NCBI RefSeq assembly: GCF_030813115.1
Contig: NZ_JAUSTY010000001.1
Span: 186,001-250,000 of the forward strand
Direction: 5' to 3'
Source of the DNA: Bacillus horti
GTDB taxonomy: Bacteria; Bacillota; Bacilli; Caldalkalibacillales; JCM-10596
DNA length: 64,000 nucleotides
Positions within the stretch are counted from its first letter, which is position 1. Every line of letters starts with the position of its first letter. This document shows positions 7,580-17,455 of the stretch, in pieces. Below the pieces are notes generated by a model, which had not been told where the DNA came from, did not search any database, and saw only the letters and a program-made list of their open reading frames with translations. A program made the translations under genes and the position numbers.

Positions 7580-9721
7580 CTATTTTACTGTTACACGAAT
7601 GGTCACGGATTTTTTATCCATTGTAGCCCTAATGGTTGCTGTACCCTTACCTACCGCTTGAATACGGCCATTTTCAACTTTTGCTACATTAGGCCTATTT
7701 GTTGTCCAGCTTACTGTATTTGTTACGTTTTCTGTAGCATTTGTATCATATAATGCGTTAATTACTACAGTTGCCGTGCCCCCCTGTGAAAGCTGAATTC
7801 GTCTCTCACTAGCTTCAAGCTTTTTAAGCCTAGCAACAACATTAACTGTAACCTCAAGTGGAATATCCTGATAGGAGCCTGTCAGCTTTGTAGTTCCTTC
7901 AGAAACCCCTCTAACTGATCTTGATCTAAGCTCAGCGATAGCAGGATTAGCGACAGACCAATTGACCTTGCTGGATAAATTCACTTTCTTCCCGTTATTG
8001 TAATAGCCTGTTACTCGGATGGATTGACTTCTATTTAGGTTCACATCAACCACTTCACTTGGACCAATCTCTATTTTTACAATCTCTTCTTCAATCGCTA
8101 CAGGAATGCGAATGCTCTGATTTAAATATGTTCCCTCTAGCCTTACGTTTCCTTTAAGGTAGCCTTTAATTTGATCCTCAACAATAACCGCTCTTGATCC
8201 TGTTAGCTTCCACTCAATCTTATTTGTTACATCCTCTTCTACTCCGTTTTCCCTAACGGCTAATACGTTCGGAAGAGAGGCCTCACTACCAGTAATGATA
8301 CTGATTGTTTCTTGGGAGGATAGAAGAAGCAATACTTTTTCTTGGATACTCACATCGATTGTATGAGTGAAATCTCTAATCTTAGCTGTAAGCTGTACCT
8401 CACCAGTTTGCTTAGCCGTGAGTTTTCCATTTTCTACAGAAGCGATAGTTTCATCACTAGAAATCCATTCCACATCTTTTGTGAAATCTAGCTTTTTATC
8501 ATCTAGGGTAACAGCTTGAATTTTTGGTACATTAATAATCTCATTTTTAAATAGCTCTATCGTGTCAGTATTTGACTCTAAGCCTTTAATGGTTGGCTGC
8601 ACCGTTACTTTGATTTCTTTTGTTAATCCTTTGTATACTACTTTAACAGTAGCAGTACCGACGGCTTTAGGAGTTATTGTTCCATTTTGAACAGTAACAG
8701 CGAGCTCATTCGTAGAAGACCATGTTGCTTCTTGTGTCACGTCCCTACGTTGATCTGGACTATTCATAACGGATGCTGTCACTTGAAAAGGACCTTCATT
8801 TAGAAATACGTTCCAATCGTTTGCCGGGCTTAGTACCATGACCTCATAAGGAGTACGCACTAATACAGTCAACTGAGTGGATACTCCTAGATAATTAACT
8901 GTTATCGTAGTTCTACCAATGGCTAGAGGAGTAATTTCACCCTCACTAACGGTTGCTACTTTAGCGTCTGATGTACTCCAGACTGCTTCTGCTGTAACAT
9001 TCTCCTGTGTGCCGTTTTTAAGTGTAGCAATTGCTTGGATCACTGTTGTTTCATCTCCAACAAGAAGCTCTGCCTGATTTCCTGGTTCTAGCTCCAGCTT
9101 AGAATATGGGGATGACACTGTAACTTGGATCGATTTAGATAAACCCTTATACGTAGCAGTAATCGTTGCTTTTCCTGTACCTACAAGCGTAATATTTCCG
9201 TTTGATACGGTTAGCACTTTATTGTTAGAAGTGCTCCAGGCTGCTTTGTCAGTTACATCGTTTTCTGTATCATCCTCTTCTACGGCAAAGGCTTCTAACT
9301 TAAGATCCTTGCTTCCTAGCTCATATTCTATAGGCTCACTAGAACTTAACTTAAGTTCTTTGTAGAGATATTCTGATGTTGCTTTTAACGTAGCAGTAAA
9401 CCCTTTATATTTCGCCGTAATGGTTACCGTTCCATTCTTTAAAGGTGTTAATAATCCTTTATCCACTTTGACAATTTGGGCGTTTGAAGATGTCCATACG
9501 GCATCTTTCGTGACATCCTCCTCCGTAGCTTTTCCTTCAACAGTAGCTAAAAGCTTAAGCTGCTCAGTCGTTTCCTCTATGTATAAATGCACATCGCTTG
9601 GATCTTCAAACTCAATGGCTGTTACATCTCCATCCTTGGCCCAAGCATGTGTTGGCAATAGAACAAATACCAAGATCGCTGCCACAAGGAGCACGCGGCT
9701 CCAATGTTTCTTCTGACTCAT
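7580..9721 (-). CDS. Secreted protein with eight tandem Big_2-like Ig repeats
   Basis: A 713-aa exported protein of unknown role. Residues 1-28 form a Sec signal peptide (basic start, hydrophobic core, cleavage after AWA). The rest is about eight tandem repeats of 80-85 residues, each with the pattern ENVT-x-xxVxWTTSN-x-xVAxVxNGxIxxxxxGTATITATYxG-xxxxIxVTV, typical of bacterial Ig-like group 2 domains. No LPXTG, S-layer homology or lipobox is visible, so it may be released or held non-covalently. Start ATG has AAGGAGAG upstream. It is inserted between minD and spoIVFA, which are neighbours in B. subtilis. Ligand or surface role is inference only. Confidence 0.85.
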   Translation of the reverse strand: MSQKKHWSRVLLVAAILVFVLLPTHAWAKDGDVTAIEFEDPSDVHLYIEETTEQLKLLATVEGKATEEDVTKDAVWTSSNAQIVKVDKGLLTPLKNGTVTITAKYKGFTATLKATSEYLYKELKLSSSEPIEYELGSKDLKLEAFAVEEDDTENDVTDKAAWSTSNNKVLTVSNGNITLVGTGKATITATYKGLSKSIQVTVSSPYSKLELEPGNQAELLVGDETTVIQAIATLKNGTQENVTAEAVWSTSDAKVATVSEGEITPLAIGRTTITVNYLGVSTQLTVLVRTPYEVMVLSPANDWNVFLNEGPFQVTASVMNSPDQRRDVTQEATWSSTNELAVTVQNGTITPKAVGTATVKVVYKGLTKEIKVTVQPTIKGLESNTDTIELFKNEIINVPKIQAVTLDDKKLDFTKDVEWISSDETIASVENGKLTAKQTGEVQLTAKIRDFTHTIDVSIQEKVLLLLSSQETISIITGSEASLPNVLAVRENGVEEDVTNKIEWKLTGSRAVIVEDQIKGYLKGNVRLEGTYLNQSIRIPVAIEEEIVKIEIGPSEVVDVNLNRSQSIRVTGYYNNGKKVNLSSKVNWSVANPAIAELRSRSVRGVSEGTTKLTGSYQDIPLEVTVNVVARLKKLEASERRIQLSQGGTATVVINALYDTNATENVTNTVSWTTNRPNVAKVENGRIQAVGKGTATIRATMDKKSVTIRVTVK

Positions 9722-9858
9722 GTATTATTCTCTCCTTCGATTAGTGATTTCTCTTTTTCAAATTCATGGAAGCTCTTATTTTATTTATCGGAAAACTTGA
9801 GCAAAATGTTTACTGTTTTTTGAGTAAATATTTGCATAAAAATGAGGTAAGGTATTGC

Positions 9859-9924
9859 AAAAAAAAATACACCTTACTTCTTCAATCAGGAAAGGTATCT
9901 CCTAACTGAAAAGTAGAGGTGTAT
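9859..9924 (-). terminator. Terminator of the mre-min operon after minD
   Basis: Long imperfect hairpin on the minus strand (ATACACCT with AGGTGTAT, plus an inner stem CAGTTAGGA with TCCTGATTG using G-U pairs) followed by a run of nine T. It ends the operon 6 nt past the minD stop. Confidence 0.85.
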
Positions 9925-9929
9925 AAGCT

Positions 9930-10727
9930 CTATGATTTTATGCCGAATAATCGCTTAACCTTTGAAAAAACGCTAGTATTCTCCTCTAAATTCATCAATG
10001 GAATAGAATCTCCGAGAATACGCCTAGATATATTTCGATAAGCAATGGATGCCCTTGAATTTGGGTTCATTACAGTCGGTGTTCCTTCATTCGAAGCTTT
10101 AATCACCGCTTCATCATCTGGAACGATTCCTAGTAGGTCAATTGCCAAAACGTTAACAATTTCATCTACGTCAAGCATTTCACCCTTTTTCATCATTTGT
10201 GGTCTGATTCGGTTAATAATCAGCTTTGGACTTTGGATTTTCTCCGCTTCTAGCAAGCCAATAATTCGATCAGCATCCCTTACCGCAGATCTTTCTGGGG
10301 TTGTAACAACCACAGCACGATCGGCTCCTGAAACAGCATTTTTAAATCCCTGCTCTATGCCTGCTGGACAATCAATAATAATATAATCAAAGTCCTGTTT
10401 TAGCTCATCAATAATCTTAGCTACTTGCTCAGGATGGACAGCATTTTTATCCTTTGTTTGAGCGGCTGGAAGAAGATACAGCTCCTCTACATCCTTATAC
10501 TTAATAAGAGCCTGCTTCAATTTACAGGAGCCTTCCACAACATCAACTAAGTCATAGATAATTCGGTTCTCCAGACCCATTACCACATCCAAATTACGCA
10601 GTCCAATATCTGTATCCACTAAGCAAACTTTTTTCCCCTGAATAGCTAAAGCAGTCCCTAGATTAGCTGAAGTGGTGGTTTTCCCCACTCCACCTTTACC
10701 AGACGTAACGACAATCGCCTCTCCCAC
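9930..10727 (-). CDS. minD: Septum site-determining ATPase MinD
   Basis: MinD is a membrane-associated ATPase that recruits MinC to block division at the poles. The 265-aa protein has the deviant Walker A GKGGVGKTT, the switch regions VDTDIGLRNLD and IIIDCPAG, and a C-terminal amphipathic helix (SKVKRLFGIK) that serves as membrane-targeting sequence. A GTG start at 10727 has AAGGAGG at 7 nt. It follows minC by 15 nt at the end of the mreBCD-minCD operon. Confidence 0.98.
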   Translation of the reverse strand: MGEAIVVTSGKGGVGKTTTSANLGTALAIQGKKVCLVDTDIGLRNLDVVMGLENRIIYDLVDVVEGSCKLKQALIKYKDVEELYLLPAAQTKDKNAVHPEQVAKIIDELKQDFDYIIIDCPAGIEQGFKNAVSGADRAVVVTTPERSAVRDADRIIGLLEAEKIQSPKLIINRIRPQMMKKGEMLDVDEIVNVLAIDLLGIVPDDEAVIKASNEGTPTVMNPNSRASIAYRNISRRILGDSIPLMNLEENTSVFSKVKRLFGIKS

Positions 10728-10742
10728 AATTATGCCTCCTTC

Positions 10743-11411
10743 TTATATGAAGCTTTTAAGCTCTGGTCGCAAATCCATCAATTTATGTAGCTTATCTACT
10801 ACAATCTGTTGATTTTCTATAAAGGCAAACTCCATTTCATACTCTTCCTCATCCCATTCGTCAGGTGACCGACTAACAACTGTAGAGATTCTCAGCTGTG
10901 TAGGCTGTAGAATTGAGGCCGCTATAACAGCTGACATATTTCCTTCACAGCCTGCGTGAGCCATGCCCCTTAGTGATCCCATTACAAATATATGACCAGT
11001 AGCCTGAATAAAGCCTCCTGGGTTAATATCTCCTAGTACAAGTACATTTCCTTCAACCTTATATACCTGACCTGAACGAATGGTTTTATGTACGATCTTA
11101 ACATCCGCTTCGATTCTCGCTTTATCTAGCTCTGACCTGTGGACAACTTCACTTTCTAGCTTATCTACTTCTAGCTTCCCTTTTGTCCGAATAAATTCTT
11201 TTAGTGTCTTCTCTTGGTCTTGATCTAAATAACGATGCCCAAGGTGTACCGTAACCTTGATCACCTCTCCTTGTAATGCGTGCTGACGGCTAGCCTCAAG
11301 CTTAAGACTAAGCTCGCTAAGCAGCTCTTCAAACGTGCACGTATCGTCCATATGAAAAACTAAGCCATCTTTGGTTCCTTTTATGGTTACGAACGGTTTC
11401 GTCATTGTCAT
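10743..11411 (-). CDS. minC: Septum formation inhibitor MinC
   Basis: MinC inhibits FtsZ assembly when bound to MinD. The 222-aa protein has an N-terminal FtsZ-interacting domain and a C-terminal right-handed beta-helix domain with the repeated glycine turns GNVLVLGDINPGGFIQATGHIFVMGSLRGMAHAG. ATG ACA ATG offers two close starts; the first has GGGGTGATC upstream. It lies 139 nt after mreD, a gap without a clear terminator, and is immediately followed by minD. Confidence 0.95.
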   Translation of the reverse strand: MTMTKPFVTIKGTKDGLVFHMDDTCTFEELLSELSLKLEASRQHALQGEVIKVTVHLGHRYLDQDQEKTLKEFIRTKGKLEVDKLESEVVHRSELDKARIEADVKIVHKTIRSGQVYKVEGNVLVLGDINPGGFIQATGHIFVMGSLRGMAHAGCEGNMSAVIAASILQPTQLRISTVVSRSPDEWDEEEYEMEFAFIENQQIVVDKLHKLMDLRPELKSFI

Positions 11412-11550
11412 CCAAAGATCACCCCATCCCTTTTCAATTCAACAATGATGCGTAGAAATCCTTCTTTTCCCTCATAAAAACAGTTTTCTTAGAATATGAG
11501 GTCTTATTTTCTTTACGACTTCTTCGAGAGGGCTTCAATAGAAGCTTTTC

Positions 11551-12069
11551 TTACAGCTTTTCTTCTTCCTGCTTCATTTGCACTAATATGGTTCGTAAAG
11601 GATAGGACACTAAGGTAGCAAAAATCATATTTAAAATTAAGGTAGGAATCACCTTTTGAAAGAAAAATACCTGAGTTTCCATTTGAACATAGCCAATGAG
11701 CATAAGTAACCCATAGACAATAAACTCATGCAGCACTAAACATGCCGCAATTGTCAAAAGGATTAATAATAAGCTTTGTTGGAATACTTTAAATGTGAGT
11801 CCACTAAAATAGCCTACTAGGGCCATAGAAAAACCATAGATTCCAATAACTCCACCATACACTACATCATACAATAGACCAAATAACAGCCCCATAAATA
11901 AGCCTTGGAGCCTTCCTAAAAATAGGGCTGAAAATATAAGGAGAACCACGACAAAGCGCGGTATCATCAGTATAGGAATACCCCAACGATCAGGAGAAAA
12001 AACTTGGACAACCGTACCTTCAATCACAAAAAGGATAAAGGACGTTAGAATGAAAAGAAAGTGGGTCAT
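11551..12069 (-). CDS. mreD: Rod shape-determining protein MreD
   Basis: A 172-aa integral membrane protein with five to six hydrophobic segments, the expected size for MreD, a part of the elongasome that links MreB filaments to wall synthesis. Its ATG overlaps the mreC stop by 4 nt. The identification rests on topology, length and the mreB-mreC-mreD order, because MreD sequences are poorly conserved. Confidence 0.92.
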   Translation of the reverse strand: MTHFLFILTSFILFVIEGTVVQVFSPDRWGIPILMIPRFVVVLLIFSALFLGRLQGLFMGLLFGLLYDVVYGGVIGIYGFSMALVGYFSGLTFKVFQQSLLLILLTIAACLVLHEFIVYGLLMLIGYVQMETQVFFFQKVIPTLILNMIFATLVSYPLRTILVQMKQEEEKL

Positions 12070-12977
12070 TCCTCACCCTCCTCCTCATCTGTTTCTTCCT
12101 CTAATTCTTCATCAGTTGTCGTCGTGGATTCCGGAACAAAAGAACTCTCCACCACAAAAACGAAATCTAATTGATACAGATCAGCAGCTGGTTTAACCAA
12201 CGCCGTTCTCGTTAACCCGTCCTGATCCGTATAATACTCAATAATTTCCCCAACAAATAACCCCTTAGGATATTTACCTCCCAAACCTGAAGTAATAACA
12301 GACATGCCTTCCTCTAGCTGAGCGTCGAGGTCGATTTTACGTAAATACAAGGCTTCCTGTTCAACATCATAGCCTTCCAAGATCCCAAAGTATTGCTCTG
12401 TTTCATCATCCCCAAGCACTATAGCAGATACGTTAGCGACCCGATTCGTGTCGCTTAGGAGTTCAACTGTAGAGGTAAATTGAGCCACGCTTTTGACTCG
12501 TCCGACCAAGCCTTTATCTGTTATCACAGCCATATCAGGTTCAACACCGTGCGTGTCCCCCTTATTTATGGTAATCTGCTGATACCAACGATCAGGGGAA
12601 CGTGTTACAACCTCTGCTGCTCGTAGCTGATAATCAGAAAGGCCGACTTCAGCGTCTAATAAATTCTTAAGGCTGTTATTTTCCGCCTCCAGCTCTCTGA
12701 TTTTAGCTACCAAAATAGCATTATCCTGCAAATTGGCTTTTAAAAGCTGATTTTCTGTATAGATTTGCTTCATTTCACTGATATTCTCAAAGAAACCCGC
12801 TATACCTCTAGCGGGTTTATAGAAGATGGATTGAACAAATCCAATAGAATCACGTAGGAATTGTTCGGGCCATGTAGGCTTAGGGCGCTCCTGCATCGTT
12901 ACACCAACTACGGCCACAACGGTAATAATACCAACTAGTAAAACAATTAATCTTTTATTTGAAAAAAAGGAGGGCAA
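12066..12977 (-). CDS. mreC: Rod shape-determining protein MreC
   Basis: MreC is a bitopic scaffold of the elongasome. The 303-aa protein has an N-terminal membrane helix (residues 10-26), a coiled coil (about 65-110) and a beta-rich extracytoplasmic domain (RSPDRWYQQITINKG...TSGLGGKYPKGLFVG). The tail is very acidic: glutamate, aspartate and threonine from about residue 285 to the end. mreC starts 104 nt after mreB across a large hairpin, and overlaps mreD. Confidence 0.96.
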   Translation of the reverse strand: MPSFFSNKRLIVLLVGIITVVAVVGVTMQERPKPTWPEQFLRDSIGFVQSIFYKPARGIAGFFENISEMKQIYTENQLLKANLQDNAILVAKIRELEAENNSLKNLLDAEVGLSDYQLRAAEVVTRSPDRWYQQITINKGDTHGVEPDMAVITDKGLVGRVKSVAQFTSTVELLSDTNRVANVSAIVLGDDETEQYFGILEGYDVEQEALYLRKIDLDAQLEEGMSVITSGLGGKYPKGLFVGEIIEYYTDQDGLTRTALVKPAADLYQLDFVFVVESSFVPESTTTTDEELEEETDEEEGEE

Positions 12978-13035
12978 CGTAAAACACCTACTCTTGTTAT
13001 CTATTTATTAAGTTCTGCAGATCTAAATGATGATA

Positions 13036-13085
13036 ATAGAAGGCTCGCTCCATGATAGGAGACCATCTTAGCATGAGCCTTCTAT
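13036..13085 (-). repeat. Long hairpin in the mreB-mreC junction
   Basis: An 11-bp inverted repeat (13036-13046 region with 13075-13085) plus an inner CTCC/GGAG stem starts at the mreB stop codon. No T-run follows on the minus strand, so this looks like an attenuator or mRNA-stability element rather than a full terminator. Confidence 0.5.
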
Positions 13086-14089
13086 CTGTTTTTTGAGCTG
13101 AATTTATGCTCTAAGTAGCGACCTGTTCCAATCGCTACACAATCTAATGCTTGCTCAGCAACAATAACAGGAATACCCGTTTGTTCACTAATAACCTTAT
13201 CTAAATTTTGTAGAAGTGCTCCCCCGCCAGTTAACACAATTCCACGATCCATAACATCGGCAGCAAGCTCTGGTGGTGCTTTTTCAAGAGTTACTCGCAC
13301 CGCTTCGATAATGGAAGCTACTGTATCAGCTAACGCACGTGCAATTTCTTGAGCTGTAATTGTAACAGTTTTAGGTAATCCACTCACTAAATCTCTTCCT
13401 CTAATCTCCATATCCGCTTTCTCATCGCCTTTTCCTGCTGAGCCAATTTCAATCTTTAGCTGCTCGGAAGTACGTTCACCGATCATTAGGCTATATTGCT
13501 TTCTAACGTATTGAATAATGGCATCATCCATTTCATCTCCAGCAACACGGATAGATTGACTAGTTACAATTCCACCTAAGGAAATAATGGCAACCTCAGT
13601 AGTTCCGCCTCCAATGTCTACAACCATGCTTCCTGTTGGTTCCCAAACAGGCAGGTCTGAACCAATAGCCGCTGCAAAAGGCTCTTCAATCGTATACACT
13701 TCCTTGGCTCCAGCTATTTTCGTTGCCTCTTTAACCGCACGTTCTTCTACAGCTGTAATACCAGATGGTACACAAACAACGACGTTAGGCTTTTTAGAAA
13801 AGAAGGATTTCTTTTTCTGAGCTTGATTGATAAAATATTTCATCATTGTGGCTGTTGTATCAAAGTCAGCAATAACGCCGTCTTTCATCGGTCGCTTGGC
13901 TACAATATTTCCTGGTGTACGTCCAATCATGTTCTTCGCTGCATTTCCCACCGCACGTATGGAGCCCGTATCGCTTTCAAGTGCTACCACGGAAGGCTCA
14001 CGAACGACAACACCCTTTCCTTTCACGTAAACAAGTGTGTTCGCTGTACCTAAATCTATTCCCATATCTCTTGTAAATCCACTAAACAT
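13082..14089 (-). CDS. mreB: Rod shape-determining actin-like protein MreB
   Basis: MreB polymerises on the membrane and organises lateral wall synthesis. The 335-aa protein has the actin-fold phosphate loops GIDLGTANT and [11 protein letters not shown], and the adenosine motif [11 protein letters not shown]. The ATG at 14089 ([14 protein letters not shown]) fits known MreB starts, with GAAGGGAG upstream. The frame is open to a GTG at 14152 that overlaps the radC stop and also has GAAGGG before it. A 21-residue longer form is therefore possible but unlike homologues. Confidence 0.97.
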   Translation of the reverse strand: MFSGFTRDMGIDLGTANTLVYVKGKGVVVREPSVVALESDTGSIRAVGNAAKNMIGRTPGNIVAKRPMKDGVIADFDTTATMMKYFINQAQKKKSFFSKKPNVVVCVPSGITAVEERAVKEATKIAGAKEVYTIEEPFAAAIGSDLPVWEPTGSMVVDIGGGTTEVAIISLGGIVTSQSIRVAGDEMDDAIIQYVRKQYSLMIGERTSEQLKIEIGSAGKGDEKADMEIRGRDLVSGLPKTVTITAQEIARALADTVASIIEAVRVTLEKAPPELAADVMDRGIVLTGGGALLQNLDKVISEQTGIPVIVAEQALDCVAIGTGRYLEHKFSSKNR

Positions 14090-14148
14090 TCCTAGTATGC
14101 TCCCTTCGTGTCTGTCCCTACTATTTAATATTTCAGAGAACAAAGGTT

Positions 14149-14841
14149 TCACATGTAACCCTTCTCTTTTAAGCTAACATACCTGCCATCACCAATAACA
14201 ATATGGTCTAGCAGGTCAATACCCATAATTTCACCAGCTGACACCAGTCTTTTGGTCACTTCAATGTCCTCTCGACTTGGGTCTGGATCGCCACTCGGGT
14301 GGTTATGGGCCACAATAATGGAGGCGGAGCTCCACTTTACTGCTTCTTTAAACACCTCTCTAGGGTGTACGATAGACGCATTTAAGCTTCCCACAAAAAC
14401 GGCCTTTTCGTAAACAATCTGGTTTTTTGTGTCTAAGTACAGGACGTAAAACTTTTCTTGCTGATCAAGCTTCAAAAGCTCCATTAAATACTTGGCAGCC
14501 TCCTGCGGTGAGCGAATACTAATCAGCGCCTCACGTTTCACTGCCACTCTTCTGCCTAACTCAATACCAGCTTTAATTTGAACAGCCTTAGCCAACCCAA
14601 TGCCTTTAATTTTCGTTAATTCATCAACACTTGCTTCACTCAAACGACGTACAGATCCGATCTCTTTGATAATTCTGGTTGCTAGTGAAAAGACAGATTC
14701 TTGATTTGTACCTGTTCGAAGTAAAATGGCTAATAGCTCTTGATTACTTAATTTCTCTGCACCATCTTTGACCATCCGCTCACGTGGGCGCTCTTCTAAG
14801 GGGTAGTCGCGGACCATCATCGTTTGATTAGAAACGGTCAT
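14149..14841 (-). CDS. radC: JAMM-domain protein RadC
   Basis: A 230-aa RadC homologue: N-terminal helix-hairpin-helix region ([22 protein letters not shown]) and C-terminal MPN/JAMM metalloprotease-like domain with the full motif [11 protein letters not shown] after a conserved Glu. Its role is unsettled; the old DNA-repair assignment is doubtful. It is encoded between maf and mreB as in B. subtilis. ATG at 14841 follows GGAGGACTGATC. Confidence 0.96.
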   Translation of the reverse strand: MTVSNQTMMVRDYPLEERPRERMVKDGAEKLSNQELLAILLRTGTNQESVFSLATRIIKEIGSVRRLSEASVDELTKIKGIGLAKAVQIKAGIELGRRVAVKREALISIRSPQEAAKYLMELLKLDQQEKFYVLYLDTKNQIVYEKAVFVGSLNASIVHPREVFKEAVKWSSASIIVAHNHPSGDPDPSREDIEVTKRLVSAGEIMGIDLLDHIVIGDGRYVSLKEKGYM

Positions 14842-14916
14842 GATCAGTCCTCCAACTATGGTATTTTTCCCTATTATCTGCTATCTCATGAATGTATCTT
14901 CAAATGTTTTACTTTT

Positions 14917-15576
14917 TTATTTGGCTTTGTTTCCCTGCTGTAAAATATCGATTCCAGCTTTCTTTAGAAAGTTAGCTGTCATAAGAAGTGGAAGTCCCAC
15001 TACTGTGAAGTAGTCTCCTCTTATCTCTTCAACGAAAGTTGCTCCAATTCCCTGAATGGCATATGAGCCTGCTTTATCCATCGGTTCGCCAGTCATTATG
15101 TATTGCTGTATTTCCTCATCCTGTAATGCTTTCATCTTGACTGTCGTCTGCTGAAACCCTATATATCTTTCCTTTGTCTCAACATCAAAAAGGGCGACTC
15201 CTGAATAGACTTCATGCACATGATTTTGGAGCTGCTTAAGCATGTCAAACGCCATTTCCTTCGTCTGTGGCTTGCCCAATACTTTTCCGTCAATAACGAC
15301 GATCGTATCAGCACCTAGCACCACACCATCTTGGACCTCCTTGGCAACAGCCTCAGCCTTCTGCTGAGCTAAAAGCTGCACAATCTCCTCAGGAGGGCAT
15401 GACATATCCACTTCTTCTATTATATGACTTGGCTGAATCGAAAAGCTTAACCCTAATCCTGCTAAAAGCTCTTTTCGACGTGGGGAGCTTGAGGCTAAAA
15501 TAATGGGTCTAGCCTGTTTCATTCCAGCCTTTCCTTCATTCAGATTAAGGAGTTGATTTGATGATTGTTCTTTCAT
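14917..15576 (-). CDS. maf: Maf nucleotide pyrophosphatase
   Basis: Maf-family enzymes hydrolyse non-canonical or pyrimidine nucleoside triphosphates (dTTP/UTP type) and affect septation in B. subtilis. The sequence has ILASSSPRRKELL, the catalytic GADTIVVIDGKVLGKP and YAIQGIGATFVEEI. The start at 15576 has AAGGAG 9 nt upstream and gives a 219-aa protein. An internal ATG at 15522 (MKQARPIILASSSPRR) also has a good ribosome binding site and gives the more usual family length, so the first 18 residues are uncertain. Confidence 0.95.
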   Translation of the reverse strand: MKEQSSNQLLNLNEGKAGMKQARPIILASSSPRRKELLAGLGLSFSIQPSHIIEEVDMSCPPEEIVQLLAQQKAEAVAKEVQDGVVLGADTIVVIDGKVLGKPQTKEMAFDMLKQLQNHVHEVYSGVALFDVETKERYIGFQQTTVKMKALQDEEIQQYIMTGEPMDKAGSYAIQGIGATFVEEIRGDYFTVVGLPLLMTANFLKKAGIDILQQGNKAK

Positions 15577-15620
15577 TTCACACGGCTCCTTGGTTTTATG
15601 ACTATAAGTAAGGGCTTGTC

Positions 15621-15860
15621 TTAGCGTAAACGCCTATAAATCCATATGGCCACGACAAGACCTAGAATGCTCGCTAAATTTAGTCTAACCTGAATGAAAA
15701 AATCATATTTCAAAAGTTCTAAATCGGCTTTCGGTTCCCACGTTATTGCTTTAGAAGTAGCCAAAAAAGGCACCCATGGACTAAGGATGTCTCCAATAAT
15801 GCTGCCGACAATGACGCCAATAAGCAACACAATGATAAAGACGACAGTATTTTTCTGCAT
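15621..15860 (-). CDS. DUF4321 small membrane protein
   Basis: A 79-aa protein with two hydrophobic segments (residues 6-24 and about 58-74) around a short loop containing DILSPWVPFL, the pattern of the DUF4321 family found next to maf in many Firmicutes. Function is unknown. ATG at 15860 has GAGGAG 6 nt upstream; the frame continues 5' without a better start. It is the first gene of the leftward DUF4321-maf-radC-mreBCD-minCD run. Confidence 0.8.
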   Translation of the reverse strand: MQKNTVVFIIVLLIGVIVGSIIGDILSPWVPFLATSKAITWEPKADLELLKYDFFIQVRLNLASILGLVVAIWIYRRLR

Positions 15861-15899
15861 GCTTTTCTCCTCTTCGTCAACGCAAATCACATTAGTTAA

Positions 15900-15928
15900 A
15901 GTTTAGCAGATGGCGTACACTGATACAA
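15900..15928 (-). promoter_or_regulatory. Candidate sigma-A promoter of the DUF4321-maf-radC-mre-min operon
   Basis: Minus-strand TTGTAT, 17-nt spacer, TAAACT with TGC directly upstream (extended -10). It lies 40 nt before the DUF4321 start codon. Confidence 0.4.
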
Positions 15929-16013
15929 GCTGTAAGCAAAAAAGTTGCTCCGTAATCCATTCGTGTAGAAATTCTTTTTTCTGTCGAATAGAACGGTTAG
16001 AATGTTTATCCAT

Positions 16014-17339
16014 TTATATAGATGTCACAAGACTTTCATAACCTCTGCTAAATTCTAATAGGGCTTGCTGCACATTCCAAAGATAAGACTGGTGGGGCTC
16101 CTGGCGATAGGATTCAAGAGCATTGATAGCACCGATAATGGATTTGCTTATTTGCTCTACCCCATTTTTAGCCGTTCCATTCTCCCATGAGTCCGTAATA
16201 CCTTTTCCTAATTGTAGAAATTGACGATGGCTCAGTTGTAGCTTCTCCCACTGCTGACTAGTGATTGGAGTAGCTCCTTCTACTCTATCAATGCTAGCCT
16301 TAGAAGTTAACTGAAATAATTCTTCACCTTGTGCTAGGAACGCTGCAAGCTGCTTAGCTTGCCCTTCTGACAAGGAAAGGTTACCTGGCTCGGTCACATT
16401 CCAATCCTTCACGTAAATTTCATAGTTTTGACTCTCGTAATACTGACCTATTTTCTGCGCCTCTTCCTTTGAATCCGCAATTCCAACAAGCAATTGAAAA
16501 GGTGCTTGTTCTCCTCTTATGATACCAGGATATCCATCGGCTAATAATTGCTGAAGCATAACCTCAGCTGCTTGTTTCTCAGAGAATGCCCCAGCTTGAA
16601 CAACATGATAACTTTTAATAGGGAGTTGCACATTTCCTATATTAATTGAACCAGTAGGAGAAGTTACAGAAGGATTTATTAAGAGGTCTGACTGATCTTT
16701 TGGAGTGCTATGACTAGGGCTTCCGTTCTGATTCATGCTGCCACTTGATTGCTGTCCCTCTCCGTTAGCTGATTGTGAAATAGAAGGAGATTGACCAGGT
16801 CCATTATGTGCTTCTCCCTGAGGCTCTGACAAATTAGAAAAAACAGCTAGGACGGAAAGACCTAGAAGAATGCCAAGCACGATGGCAGACCCGGCTACCA
16901 TTATTAATTTGGTGCTCTGCCCTAATGCTGGCATTTTCTTTTTAGGTTTATGATAGCGCTTAGGTAATGGCGCGCTTGTACGATAGGAATGAGTGGTTGT
17001 GGATTCATCAAATCGATTTACATACAAAGGTTGATCCGTCAGCTTCAAACCATTCTCAAGCTCATGTTCCCGTGAGAAACGGAATGGGGGATCGATAGAT
17101 GGCATATAAGTTGACGGTTCATCCCATTTTTCATGATTAAGAACATCCACTGATTCTTGGCCAAAGGAAATTTTATCCTCTGTGTTAGAAGGGAAGTCCC
17201 ATTCTATTTCAGGGAGGGATGAATATTGTGGAGAAAACTCTTTTTCTGGTATGGGCTGCTTATTAGAAGAATGATCAATGTTCGACTTCATACGCTCTTC
17301 GTTAAAGCGAAAGGACATTTGATTCTTTTTCTTTTCCAT
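16014..17339 (-). CDS. spoIIB: SpoIIB-like SPOR-domain membrane protein
   Basis: SpoIIB helps dissolve septal peptidoglycan during engulfment. The 441-aa protein has a long polar cytoplasmic region, one membrane helix (around residues 145-168), a serine/glutamine/glycine-rich linker and an extracytoplasmic SPOR domain (SYHVVQAGAFSEKQAAEVMLQQL...PFQLLVGIADSKEEAQ) that binds denuded septal glycan. It is longer than B. subtilis SpoIIB but lies at the same place, between comC and maf. ATG at 17339 has AAGGAGTG upstream. Confidence 0.88.
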   Translation of the reverse strand: MEKKKNQMSFRFNEERMKSNIDHSSNKQPIPEKEFSPQYSSLPEIEWDFPSNTEDKISFGQESVDVLNHEKWDEPSTYMPSIDPPFRFSREHELENGLKLTDQPLYVNRFDESTTTHSYRTSAPLPKRYHKPKKKMPALGQSTKLIMVAGSAIVLGILLGLSVLAVFSNLSEPQGEAHNGPGQSPSISQSANGEGQQSSGSMNQNGSPSHSTPKDQSDLLINPSVTSPTGSINIGNVQLPIKSYHVVQAGAFSEKQAAEVMLQQLLADGYPGIIRGEQAPFQLLVGIADSKEEAQKIGQYYESQNYEIYVKDWNVTEPGNLSLSEGQAKQLAAFLAQGEELFQLTSKASIDRVEGATPITSQQWEKLQLSHRQFLQLGKGITDSWENGTAKNGVEQISKSIIGAINALESYRQEPHQSYLWNVQQALLEFSRGYESLVTSI

Positions 17340-17455
17340 GATAATCACTCCTTCATTCTGCTCTCCTTTCTACTCTATGAAAAAATAAGAGATTTAGAAC
17401 TGTTTCTATTGTTCTATAGGAGCAGAATACTGGAGGATCACTGAAAAAGTGGATG

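Noticed and set aside
9420-9716. 98-aa plus-strand frame opposite the start of the Big_2 repeat gene
   Set aside because: It is antisense to a well-supported coding region and has no ribosome binding site or recognisable family; a shadow frame.
11527-11546. GCTTC/GAAGC hairpin followed by T residues on the plus strand
   Set aside because: No plus-strand gene precedes it and the minus-strand side has no T-run, so it is unlikely to terminate anything.
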